A stretch of 45,541 nt of DNA, from assembly GCA_900315585.1 (NCBI GenBank), contig OMZP01000023.1, positions 1 through 45,541 of the forward strand. The letters run 5' to 3'. The stretch comes from an uncultured Eubacteriales bacterium (GTDB lineage Bacteria; Bacillota; Clostridia; Christensenellales; Aristaeellaceae). Positions 16,304 through 23,802 of the stretch are shown here, piece by piece. The notes below the pieces were generated by a model. The model was not told the DNA's origin and made no database searches. It worked only from the letters and a program-made list of their open reading frames with translations. How positions within the stretch are numbered: position 1 is the stretch's first letter; each line of letters begins with the position of its first letter. The translations under genes were made by a program, and so were the position numbers.

Positions 16304-17041
16304 TCAGCCCCCGATCAGCCCGGTCACCAGGGTGCCCACGTTGAGGAAGTCCATCTGGGTGACGTAGCTGTACAGCGCCGAGCCGGTCTTCAGGCTCTCG
16401 GCGAACTGGGGCGACACGATCTGCACCAGCGAGGGCAGCAGCCACAGCACCAGCACCACCACGACCAGCCCGCGGGCCAGACCGAAGATGCCGCCCAGCA
16501 GCCAGTCGAAGCCCCGCACCAGCGGGAAGGAGATCACGTGATCCAGCAGGTTCACCACCAGGCAGGCCAGCACATACAGCGCGATGAAGCACAGTATGAA
16601 CGCGCCCACGTTGAACACCGCCTGCCAGATGGTCTGGTCCAGGTAGTCCGCCAGGGTGTTGATGCCCAGGCGCTGGAACATCTGGGCGCGCAGGTTGGCC
16701 TCGAAGGCCTTGGAGATCACGGACAGCTTCGCCGTCACCGGGGCCACCGCGTTCTGGATGGCGGCCTCGCCGCCGGCGATCACCTCCGAGACCGTGCTGA
16801 CGGCCTGGGTGTGGGAGGAGAAGAAGCCCTCCGGCTCCAGGTACTGGTTCAGCACCGCCATCAGCGTCTGGTTGGACAGCGCCAGGTTGGCCACGCGGGG
16901 ATACAGCTGCTGCGCGCCGAACCAGGCGCCCACGAAGCCCACCGTGCCCAGCAGCGAGGTGATAAACCCGCGATACATGCCTGAGATCAGGTAGAACGCC
17001 AGCAGCACGATGATGGTAATGTCCAGCAGGTTCAGGTTCAT
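16304..17041 (-). CDS. CvpA family membrane protein
   Basis: A 245-residue protein of the colicin V production (CvpA) family. It begins MNLNLLDITIIVLLAFYLIS and has about four membrane segments (residues 5-22, 28-48, then 135-165 and 190-215). The typical G-x-x-R-G motif appears twice: SGMYRGFI near the first helix and FPLVRGFDWLLGGIFGLARG in the last. A periplasmic loop of about 80 residues separates the two halves. The molecular function of the family is unsettled; it is linked to envelope integrity. The start at 17041 follows AGGAGGG; a longer reading frame upstream has no ribosome binding site. Confidence 0.85.
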   Translation of the reverse strand: MNLNLLDITIIVLLAFYLISGMYRGFITSLLGTVGFVGAWFGAQQLYPRVANLALSNQTLMAVLNQYLEPEGFFSSHTQAVSTVSEVIAGGEAAIQNAVAPVTAKLSVISKAFEANLRAQMFQRLGINTLADYLDQTIWQAVFNVGAFILCFIALYVLACLVVNLLDHVISFPLVRGFDWLLGGIFGLARGLVVVVLVLWLLPSLVQIVSPQFAESLKTGSALYSYVTQMDFLNVGTLVTGLIGG

Positions 17042-17203
17042 TTTTTGCCCTCCTTTTACGATTGTCGACGCGCTCCCGGGGAAACACGCCGACCCGGAAA
17101 ACGTTCCGTTTTCCCAATCGTGCCATGGATTGGTTGTTGTTCTTCCAATATGCCCCAATTTTGGGCGGATTATGCGGCGCAGGTCGTGATACAGCCAAAT
17201 CCC

Positions 17204-17725
17204 GACAATCCCTCCGGCCCTGCGGGCCACCTCCCTTTACACAAGGGAGGCTTAATGCGACCTTATCCTTGGCTCCCCTGTGCAAGGGGAGCTGTCACCG
17301 AAGGTGACTGAGGGGTTGTCCCGACGTCCTCTCTTCGCCGCAACGCTCCGCTACGCCAGGTCCAGCAGGTAGATCCCGACAATCCCTCCGGCCCTGCGGG
17401 CCACCTCCCTTTACACAAGGGAGGCTCAATGCGACCTCATCCAAGGCTCCCCTGTGCAAGGGGAGCTGTCACCGAAGGTGGCTGAGGGGTTGTCCCGACA
17501 TCCTCTCTTCGCCGTAACACTTCGCTACGCCAGGTTCAGCAGGTAGATCCCGACAATCCCTCCGGCCCTGCGGGCCACCTCCCTTTACACAAGGGAGGCT
17601 CAATCTCACCTTATCCTTGGCTCCCCTGTGCAAGGGGAGCTGTCACCGAAGGTGACTGAGGGGTTGTCCCGACATCCGCTTTTCGCCGCAACGCTCTGCT
17701 ACGCCAGGTTCAGCAGGTAGATGAT
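17204..17725. repeat. 174-bp unit repeated three times, carrying a family A element and a copied gene end
   Basis: Units start at 17204, 17378 and 17552, with an exact period of 174 bp. Each unit is a 117-bp family A element (17204-17320, 17378-17494, 17552-17668) plus 57 bp. The 57 bp contain the last 24 bp of the neighbouring DUF5711-like gene (CTACGCCAGG...GTAGAT) at 17351-17374 and 17525-17548, and the genuine gene end at 17699-17722. A few substitutions separate the units, so they are not an assembly echo. Confidence 0.9.
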
Positions 17726-18799
17726 GTTGCCGTTGCCCATGATGGCGATGTTGTTGCGGGTCACGCCGTAGACCTTGTCAAACAGCATCGGCAGGGCGTA
17801 GGCGTCCACCTGGCTGGTGCCCAGGGTGGCGATGGCCACATAGCCCTCGGTGGAGAAGCCGTAGACCCGGTCGCCCTCCGCGATCAGCGACTGGCAGCCG
17901 TAGGGCATGCGCACCTGCTGGTCGAAATTGGAGCGGATCATGCGCACATCCCGCATTCCGCTGTCGGAATCATATTGTGCGTTGGGCACAAATGCCATCA
18001 GCGGGTCGTCGAGCATGCTTTCGTCCAGGTCGGCCATGTACCAGCCGTACACCTGGCGGCGGCGGCTCTTGTCCTCCTTGCCGGTGTAGTCGTACACCTT
18101 CAGGAACGTGTCGCCCGCGCAGCAGAAGTAGGACGACTGGAACACCACGCCGTAGACCATCTGCTCGTTGTCGTGGATGGAGCCCACCATCTCCTTGCCG
18201 GGGCGGTAGGTGTTCACCGTGCAGCTGGGCACGGTGCCGCTGGTGTCCAGGCTCATCACCCAGAGCAGCGTGCCGTTTGAGAAGAACCCGTATTCGATGA
18301 CGGTCTGGTTCGTCAGCGTGATGCTGTTCACGCGACGGCCTCCCGGCTCCATGAGGACAATCGTGCTGTTGTGCTCCGGGCCCAGCAGGACGGCGGTATA
18401 CCTGTCGCCGATGCAGGCGGAGAGCACCTCCCGCTCCATCGCGCCGGAGAAGGAGGGCGCGCCGGACTGGCCGTCGATCAGCGTCAGCGATTCCCCGGTC
18501 CAGGCCGCGACGCCGTGGCTGTTGGCGTCAAAGTCGGCGTTGCGCCCGATCAGATAGGACCATTTGATCTTGCCTTCGGTGGTCACCGCGCCGATGTAGC
18601 TGCCGTCGTAGTAGACAAAGCCGTCGTCCACCACCTCCAGCCCCAGGTTCGAGGCCAGCTGCACGGCCTTGTAGTCGTAGCTGGAGCGGTGGGTGGCCCG
18701 GCTGATGAGTCGCCCGGCCACCAGCGCGATGACGCAGACGAACACGACGATCAACAGAGCGATTGCCCATGGAAGGCGACCCGTGCGGTTCCTTTCCAT
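17699..18799 (-). CDS. DUF5711-like membrane-anchored protein
   Basis: A 366-residue protein with one N-terminal membrane anchor (residues about 10-30, LPWAIALLIVVFVCVIALVAG) and a large outside domain rich in short beta strands. Phrases such as GLEVVDDGFVYYDG, GVAAWTGESLTLID and RVYGFSTEGYVAIATLG recur at regular spacing like blades of a beta-propeller. It resembles Clostridia DUF5711 proteins, which have no known activity; that assignment is from memory of the family. The start at 18799 has GGAGG 5 nt upstream. The final 24 bp of the gene have been copied twice downstream as part of the tandem repeat. Confidence 0.6.
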   Translation of the reverse strand: MERNRTGRLPWAIALLIVVFVCVIALVAGRLISRATHRSSYDYKAVQLASNLGLEVVDDGFVYYDGSYIGAVTTEGKIKWSYLIGRNADFDANSHGVAAWTGESLTLIDGQSGAPSFSGAMEREVLSACIGDRYTAVLLGPEHNSTIVLMEPGGRRVNSITLTNQTVIEYGFFSNGTLLWVMSLDTSGTVPSCTVNTYRPGKEMVGSIHDNEQMVYGVVFQSSYFCCAGDTFLKVYDYTGKEDKSRRRQVYGWYMADLDESMLDDPLMAFVPNAQYDSDSGMRDVRMIRSNFDQQVRMPYGCQSLIAEGDRVYGFSTEGYVAIATLGTSQVDAYALPMLFDKVYGVTRNNIAIMGNGNIIYLLNLA

Positions 18800-19027
18800 G
18801 GTATCCTCCAAGTATTTCCTATAGATTGATATGGGCATACTAATGCTAATATCCCTTGTACACCATACCAAATGTTATTATAATAGATGAAGAACCGGGA
18901 TTCAACGGCGTTGCTGTGACAAAACCGGGCAAAAAGCCGACATTTCGCCGCCTTTCTTCAAACGGGGAACACAATGCGGCCGACTTTGCCCCATTCGCGC
19001 CGAAATGGCCGGGGATCGAGGAAAATC

Positions 19028-19972
19028 ATGGCAGTGAGACGGAAAAAGAACCCCAAAAGGAGCCGTCGGGGACGCATCGGGCTTCGCATATTCGCCGGGA
19101 TCGTACTGGCGCTCATGCTGTGCGTGGGCGGCGCGATGCTGAACGCCGATGTGGTGAGAGTTAGGCGCGCCGAACTTGAGCTGCGGGACCTGCCGCCCGC
19201 CTTCGACGGGAGGACCATCCTCTTCGCCTCCGACATTGACCTCTGCGGCCTGAACACCGCCGAAAAGTCGGGAAAGCTGTTCGAGCAGCTGCAATCCCTC
19301 CGGCCCGACATCCTGCTGCTGGGCGGGGATTACAACTCCGCCTCGTGGCTGGAGCTGCTGAACCGGGGCGAGGCCCGCCAGCATAGCGCAGCCCAGGGGC
19401 TCCGACAACGAGCGGATTTCTTCCACTATATAAGCGATTTTGACGCGCCCCTGGGCAAGTTCGCCATCGCCGCTCCTGAGGACGCCGATCCGGAGGCGCT
19501 GGCCAGCCAGATGATCGAAGCGGGCGTCCGGCCCCTGTTCAACGACTGGGCCGCCGTCACGCTGGGCGGCGACACGCTGTGGATCATCGGCGTCAGCGCC
19601 GAGAGCGCCAACCTGAACGCCGCCGGGAATGCCTTCTCCGGGGACGACTGCGTGATCGTCGCCGCCTACAGTCCCACCGTGCTGCCGGTGCTGGTGACCA
19701 GCGAGGCCCGGGACGGCGGGCGCTGGGCGGACCTCGTCCTCACCGGCCACACCCACGGCGGCCAGGCCCAGCTCTTCGGCCGCACCGCGCTGCAGCTGAA
19801 CCGCCAGGAGCAGCACTATTTCTCCGGCTGGACCATGGAGAACATGCTGCCCATCCTCACCACCACCGGCGTAGGCTGCGAGGGCGTGAACCTGCGCGTC
19901 GGCACCGCTCCGGAGGTGTGGCTGATTACGCTTAGGAGTGTGGAGAGTGGAGTGTGGAGTGAGGAGTTTTAG
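19028..19972 (+). CDS. Metallophosphoesterase-like protein with degenerate metal motifs
   Basis: A 314-residue protein with a basic N terminus, one membrane helix (residues about 20-40) and an outside calcineurin-like domain related to YkuE-type phosphoesterases. The family motifs appear in order but most metal ligands are gone. D-x-H reads FASDIDLCG, GDxxx is kept as LGGDYNS, GNHD/E is replaced by an IAAPEDAD segment, and the later His of SHxP reads AAYSPT. Only GHTHGG is intact. Catalysis by the usual dinuclear centre therefore looks unlikely, and a binding or regulatory role is inferred. The start at 19028 follows GAGGAAA. The last dozen residues (RSVESGVWSEEF) come from a purine-rich repeat tract. 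Confidence 0.72.
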   Translation: MAVRRKKNPKRSRRGRIGLRIFAGIVLALMLCVGGAMLNADVVRVRRAELELRDLPPAFDGRTILFASDIDLCGLNTAEKSGKLFEQLQSLRPDILLLGGDYNSASWLELLNRGEARQHSAAQGLRQRADFFHYISDFDAPLGKFAIAAPEDADPEALASQMIEAGVRPLFNDWAAVTLGGDTLWIIGVSAESANLNAAGNAFSGDDCVIVAAYSPTVLPVLVTSEARDGGRWADLVLTGHTHGGQAQLFGRTALQLNRQEQHYFSGWTMENMLPILTTTGVGCEGVNLRVGTAPEVWLITLRSVESGVWSEEF

Positions 19973-20285
19973 TCAGTAATTGGTATTCATATGTTTCACG
20001 TGAAACAATATCAGCCTTCCCTTTAGGGGAAGGTGGCTGGCCGCAGGCCAGACGGATGAGGTCGTTTCTATACATGTATAGATATTTACTATCCATTTGT
20101 TTCACGTGAAACAATTATAGCCTTCCCCTTTAGGGGAAGGTGGCTGGCCGCAGGCCAGACGGATGAGGTCGTTTCTATACACGTATAGATATTTGCTATC
20201 CACTTGTTTCACGTGAAACATCCATCCTCCACCCGACCTCACACCATCTAATCTAAACTCTAAACTCTTAACGCTCAACTCTAAC
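19932..20285. repeat. Gap before the radical SAM gene: flanking tracts around a duplicated repeat
   Basis: A GGAGTGTGGAGAGTGG-type tract (19932-19968) and its complementary CTAAACTCTAAACTC-type tract (20250-20283) enclose two tandem units of about 106 bp. Each unit holds a family B repeat (20013-20064, 20119-20171) and a 16-bp palindrome, TCTATACATGTATAGA at 20067-20082 (perfect) and TCTATACACGTATAGA at 20174-20189 (one mismatched pair). The units are delimited by parS sites, annotated separately. Confidence 0.85.
19992..20220. promoter_or_regulatory. Three perfect parS centromere sites
   Basis: TGTTTCACGTGAAACA occurs at 19992-20007, 20098-20113 and 20205-20220, spaced 106 and 107 bp. This 16-bp palindrome is the established ParB-binding parS consensus of Bacillus and most other bacteria. 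The array lies about 6.4 kb from the proposed oriC, the usual place for parS. No parA or parB gene is in the window. Confidence 0.93.
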
Positions 20286-20337
20286 ATTCCCGCGTTATAA
20301 TAGGAAACAACAAATCGTCATTTGAGGAGGGCTGCCC

Positions 20338-21231
20338 GTGGAAAGCTACGTCTGCAATGCCTGTCCCCGCGGGTGCAACGCCCTTCGGGGCGAGACGGGC
20401 GCTGGATTCTGCCGCATGGGCGCCGATCCGGTGATCGCCCGCGCCGCGCCTCACTACGACGAGGAGCCGGTGATCAGTGGAACCAGGGGTTCCGGGGCGA
20501 TTTTTTTCTCCGGATGCGCCCTCCGCTGCCGATTTTGCCAAAACTGGCCCATTTCTCACGGGAATTTCGGCCAAAAGGTCAGAGTGGAACGCCTTCGGGA
20601 AATCTATTTCGAGCTGATCGACCAGGGCGTGCACAATATCAACCTGGTCAACCCGACCCACTTCGCCCAGGCGATCCTGGAATCCCTGGCGGAGCCGCTG
20701 CCCGTGCCGGTGGTCTGGAACAGCGGCGGCTATGAGAAGGTGGAGACCCTGCGGCGCTTCGAGGGCAAAGTCCAGGTCTATTTGCCGGATCTCAAGTACA
20801 TCCAGGCCGATTCCGCCCGGAAATACTCCGCCGCCGGGGACTATTTTGACTTCGCGGGGCCTGCGCTGAAGGAAATGCTGCGGCAGACCGGTCCGGTGGA
20901 GTTGGACGGGGATGGCATCATTCGCCGGGGCACCCTCGTGCGGCACCTGATCCTGCCGGGACGGGCGGAGGAATCCATGGCCATCCTGGACTGGATCGCG
21001 GAGAACCTGCCCGGCGCGTGGGTGAGCCTGATGGCCCAATACCTGCCCTTTGGCCAGGTGGAGGGCCTGGACGAGCTGAACCGTCGGCTGTACCCAGAGG
21101 AATACGAGGCCGTGGTGGACCACCTGATGGACCTGGGCCTGGAGGACGGCTTTGTGCAGGAGCTGTCGTCGTCGGACGAAAAGTACATCCCCAGCTTCGA
21201 CCTCACAGGGGTCAAAACTAGCGATAAATAG
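20338..21231 (+). CDS. PflX-like radical SAM protein (PflA-activase related)
   Basis: A 297-residue iron-sulfur protein. The N terminus has a four-Cys-type segment, CNACPRGCNALRGETGAGFC, characteristic of the PflX group. The EEPVISGTRGSGAIFFSGC region leads into the radical SAM triad Cys60-x3-Cys64-x2-Cys67 (GCALRCRFCQN), then a partial TIM barrel with VWNSGGYE and YLPDLKY. Family proteins resemble pyruvate formate-lyase activating enzymes and are thought to make glycyl or other radicals, but the partner is unknown and none is encoded here. The start is GTG at 20338 with GGAGG about 8 nt upstream. A TATAAT at about 20296 is a possible -10 element. The parS array ends 118 bp before it. Confidence 0.82.
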   Translation: MESYVCNACPRGCNALRGETGAGFCRMGADPVIARAAPHYDEEPVISGTRGSGAIFFSGCALRCRFCQNWPISHGNFGQKVRVERLREIYFELIDQGVHNINLVNPTHFAQAILESLAEPLPVPVVWNSGGYEKVETLRRFEGKVQVYLPDLKYIQADSARKYSAAGDYFDFAGPALKEMLRQTGPVELDGDGIIRRGTLVRHLILPGRAEESMAILDWIAENLPGAWVSLMAQYLPFGQVEGLDELNRRLYPEEYEAVVDHLMDLGLEDGFVQELSSSDEKYIPSFDLTGVKTSDK

Positions 21232-21270
21232 CAGAATAGTCAGCTTAACACAAGAGAAAGAGGAACAAAA

Positions 21271-22080
21271 ATGGAGCTTCGCTTCTCGCCGCTGTTCAGC
21301 GGCTCAAGCGGAAACGCGATCTACGTCGGCTGCGACGACGCCCACATCCTGGTGGACGCGGGCATGTCCGGCACGCGGGTGATCCAGGAGATGATGAGCA
21401 TGGGCATCGATCCCCGCCGCCTGAACGCCATCCTCGTCACCCACGAGCACGCCGACCACATCAAGGGCATCGGCATACTTTCCCGCAAGTTCGACCTGCC
21501 CATCTACGCCACGGAAGGCACCTGGCAGGGCATGTACGACAAGATCGGCCCCGTGGCCGAGAAAAACCGCGTGATCTTCGACCCGGAGCAGGACTTCTTC
21601 ATGGGCTCCATCGACGTCACGCCCTTCCCGATTCCCCACGACGCCAACGAGCCGGTGGGATACACCTTCGAGGTGGACGGCGCGAAGCTGGCCATCGCCA
21701 CCGACCTGGGCTGCATCCGGGACGGCTGGTTCAACCGGGTGCTGGGCTCGGACGCGGTGCTGCTGGAATCCAACTACGACCCGGACATGCTGGAGGCGGG
21801 GCGCTATCCCTATGAATTGAAGAAGCGCATCAAGTCCCGCCACGGGCACCTGTCCAACGATGACGCGGGCCGGGCGGCGGCGGAGCTGGTTCGCCACGGC
21901 ACGACCCAGATCGTGCTGGGCCACCTGAGCAAGGAAAACAATTTCCCGGAGCTGGCCATGCGCACCTGCGAGCTCTATTTGCAGCAGGCGGGCATCGCGC
22001 CCCACGAGGACGTGCAGCTGTACGTGGCCCGTCGGGACGGCGCCACCGGCATGTTTTCCATCGTCGCCGAGATGCGGTAA
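21271..22080 (+). CDS. YycJ/WalJ-type metallo-beta-lactamase fold hydrolase
   Basis: A 269-residue soluble protein of the metallo-beta-lactamase superfamily. It opens with FSPLFSGSSGNAIYV, the signature of YycJ (WalJ) proteins, and carries the metal site THEHADH (His58, His60, Asp62, His63), IPHDANEP, ATDLGCI and GHLSKEN. In Firmicutes yycJ usually belongs to the walRK locus near the origin, and WalJ affects coordination of cell wall metabolism and division; its substrate, probably nucleic acid, is not settled. Here the closest two-component pair is 11 kb away on the other side of oriC. The ribosome binding site is GAAAGAGGAA before 21271. Confidence 0.85.
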   Translation: MELRFSPLFSGSSGNAIYVGCDDAHILVDAGMSGTRVIQEMMSMGIDPRRLNAILVTHEHADHIKGIGILSRKFDLPIYATEGTWQGMYDKIGPVAEKNRVIFDPEQDFFMGSIDVTPFPIPHDANEPVGYTFEVDGAKLAIATDLGCIRDGWFNRVLGSDAVLLESNYDPDMLEAGRYPYELKKRIKSRHGHLSNDDAGRAAAELVRHGTTQIVLGHLSKENNFPELAMRTCELYLQQAGIAPHEDVQLYVARRDGATGMFSIVAEMR

Positions 22081-22133
22081 CCCTGCCGCCCGGCGCATAA
22101 ATTATTGTATAAATATACATCATGGAGTGCAAT

Positions 22134-23072
22134 ATGAAACCATTGAAATCCCATCGCCTGATCCGCATCGCGGACGCCTTTTTGCCAGCGACGCTGCTGA
22201 TCGTGACCCTGCTGGGCCGGGACGCCATCGCCACCGATCTCTTCCTCGCCCTGATGCTCGTGAGGCTCCTCGCCCTGGCCAGCTCCACCGGCCTGCGCGC
22301 CGCCTTCGCCCTGCAGCCCTCCATGCGCTACGCCCAGGGGAGCGCCGCCGTGGCGCTGTTCGCCCAGGTCGTCGGCGCGGCCGTCGCGCTGCCCGTCTTC
22401 GGCCTGTTCCACTCCCGGGCGCTGCCGCTGATCGCCGCGGGGTTGCTGCTCAATATCGAACATGTGTTTTATGAATACATGTATGCAGAAGGGGACGGCA
22501 ACAGCGCCATCCTCTCCCGGGGCATCACCGCGGCCCTCATCCTCACGGGCCTGCTGCTCAGCTGCCCGCCGGGCCGCGGCATGGCCGATCCGTCGATCTA
22601 TGCGCCCGTCTACCTGATCGTCACGTCGGCGATCGCCGCGCTGGTGGCCCTGGCCATCGGCCTCTCCATGGGCGGCAGCCTCCGAGCGAAGCTGAACCTC
22701 CAGGTGCTCAAGATCGCGCCGATGTCGCTGCTGCAGGCGGCCCTCTATCCGGGGCTGGCCCTGCTGCTCACCCTGTATTCCGGCCTGGACGTTCAGACCT
22801 GCGCGCCGCTGTTCGCCGGGCTGATCCTGTACGAGCTGATGAAGACGCCCTTCCGCCGCACGCCCGCGGAGGCGCTGCCCATGAATAAGACACTACGGAT
22901 CCTCTGCGGCGTCTGCGTCATCGCGCTGATCCCCTTCGTCGCGGGCTTCAAATTCCCCGGCGACGTGAAGCTGTTGAACGACGTGCCCTACTTCTTCGGC
23001 GCGCTGCTGCTGGCCGCGGCCTGCGCCTTCGCGCTGTACGGAAATATACAGAAGAAGGAAAATAATGAATAA
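22134..23072 (+). CDS. Integral membrane protein of unknown function
   Basis: I do not recognise this 312-residue protein. It has about eight or nine hydrophobic segments, starting with LIRIADAFLPATLLIVTLLG, a short charged loop EHVFYEYMYAEGDGNS between segments, and a cytosolic basic stretch MKTPFRRTPAEALPMNKTLR near residue 240. The topology resembles a flippase or transporter half but no diagnostic motif is visible. The start at 22134 is preferred because GGAG (22124-22127) is well placed. A start at 22122 would put the ribosome binding site inside the gene. Its end overlaps the next start by 8 bp, implying coupled expression with the D-Ala-D-Ala dipeptidase, so a cell-wall precursor or peptide-recycling role is a reasonable guess. 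Confidence 0.7.
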   Translation: MKPLKSHRLIRIADAFLPATLLIVTLLGRDAIATDLFLALMLVRLLALASSTGLRAAFALQPSMRYAQGSAAVALFAQVVGAAVALPVFGLFHSRALPLIAAGLLLNIEHVFYEYMYAEGDGNSAILSRGITAALILTGLLLSCPPGRGMADPSIYAPVYLIVTSAIAALVALAIGLSMGGSLRAKLNLQVLKIAPMSLLQAALYPGLALLLTLYSGLDVQTCAPLFAGLILYELMKTPFRRTPAEALPMNKTLRILCGVCVIALIPFVAGFKFPGDVKLLNDVPYFFGALLLAAACAFALYGNIQKKENNE

Positions 23073-23685
23073 TTATACCATCCCGGAGGGCTTCGTCAGA
23101 CTGTCCGAGGTCGCGCCGCTGGTGCTCCAGGACATCCGCTATGCCACCCATTACAACTTCCTCGGGCGACCCGCGGCGGGCTACGAGGCCCCCGTAGCCA
23201 TCATGACCCGTGCGGCGGCAGAAATCCTTGAAGATGTTTCACGGGAGATCATGGAACAGGGCTTCCTGCTGAAGGTATTCGACGCCTACCGGCCCCAGCG
23301 GGCGGTGGACGACTTCAACCGGTGGGTGCTGGACGGCGACGAGCGTATGCGGCCCTGGTTCTACCCAGACGTGAACAAGGCCGACCTCTACGCCCTGGAC
23401 TTCCTGGGGCGGAGGTCCGCCCACAGCCGGGGCAGCGCCGTGGACCTGACTCTGTTCGACCTCAGCGAGGGCCGGGACGCGGACATGGGCGGCCCCTTCG
23501 ACTTCTTCGGCCCCAGATCCAACTATCGGTGGGAGGGCCTGACGGAGGCGCAGGCCGGAAACCGCCGCTTCCTGCGGGATGTGATGACCGGCCACGGCTT
23601 TCAGCCGCTGGATTCCGAGTGGTGGCACTTCCAGCTGATCGACGAGCCCTTCCCGGAGACGTGGTTTGATTTCGTGATACGATAG
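23065..23685 (+). CDS. D-alanyl-D-alanine dipeptidase (VanX/DdpX family)
   Basis: A 206-residue zinc peptidase of family M15D. The metal motif SxHxxGxAxD is seen as SAHSRGSAVDLT (near residues 117-128), the catalytic Glu and third ligand as EWWHF near 188, and the substrate-side VFDAYRPQRA near 75. The enzyme cleaves free D-Ala-D-Ala. Outside vancomycin-resistance clusters such enzymes serve peptidoglycan recycling or D-Ala use. No vanH, vanA or vanRS is nearby, so glycopeptide resistance is not implied. There is no signal peptide, so it is cytosolic. The ATG at 23065 overlaps the end of the upstream membrane protein gene, with AGAAGGAAA as ribosome binding site. Confidence 0.9.
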   Translation: MNNYTIPEGFVRLSEVAPLVLQDIRYATHYNFLGRPAAGYEAPVAIMTRAAAEILEDVSREIMEQGFLLKVFDAYRPQRAVDDFNRWVLDGDERMRPWFYPDVNKADLYALDFLGRRSAHSRGSAVDLTLFDLSEGRDADMGGPFDFFGPRSNYRWEGLTEAQAGNRRFLRDVMTGHGFQPLDSEWWHFQLIDEPFPETWFDFVIR

Positions 23686-23696
23686 CGAATGCGCAA

Positions 23697-23800
23697 AAGC
23701 GGACGCCATGAATGGCGTCCCGACTGAAAAAACGACAAATAGACAACGACCTCTTCCGTCAGCCCTTCGGGCTGCCACCTTCCCCTAAAGGGGAAGGCTT
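23697..23800. repeat. Palindrome plus family B repeat between convergent genes
   Basis: GGACGCCATGAATGGCGTCC (23701-23720) is a near-perfect palindrome also found at 28426 and 31634. It is followed by a family B repeat (23747-23799) with CCTTCCCC/GGGGAAGG. The cluster fills the whole gap between the dipeptidase and mnmE stop codons and could act as a bidirectional terminator. Confidence 0.75.
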
Positions 23801-23802
23801 TA

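Noticed and set aside
17204..17668. CRISPR array
   Set aside because: Three regularly spaced repeats are present, but the repeated unit is 117 bp, the 57-bp spacers are themselves copies of each other and of a gene end, and there are no cas genes.
18800..19027. Riboswitch or leader in the divergent gap between the DUF5711-like and metallophosphoesterase genes
   Set aside because: AT-rich promoter-like sequence is present, but I could not identify a conserved aptamer or a confident -35/-10 pair.
23232..23250. A fourth parS site (TGTTTCACGGGAGATC)
   Set aside because: Only 12 of 16 bases match, the palindrome is broken, and the sequence is coding for the dipeptidase.
23065..23685. Vancomycin resistance locus
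   Set aside because: Only a VanX-type dipeptidase is present. vanH, vanA and a VanRS-like pair are absent, and such dipeptidases occur widely in wall recycling.
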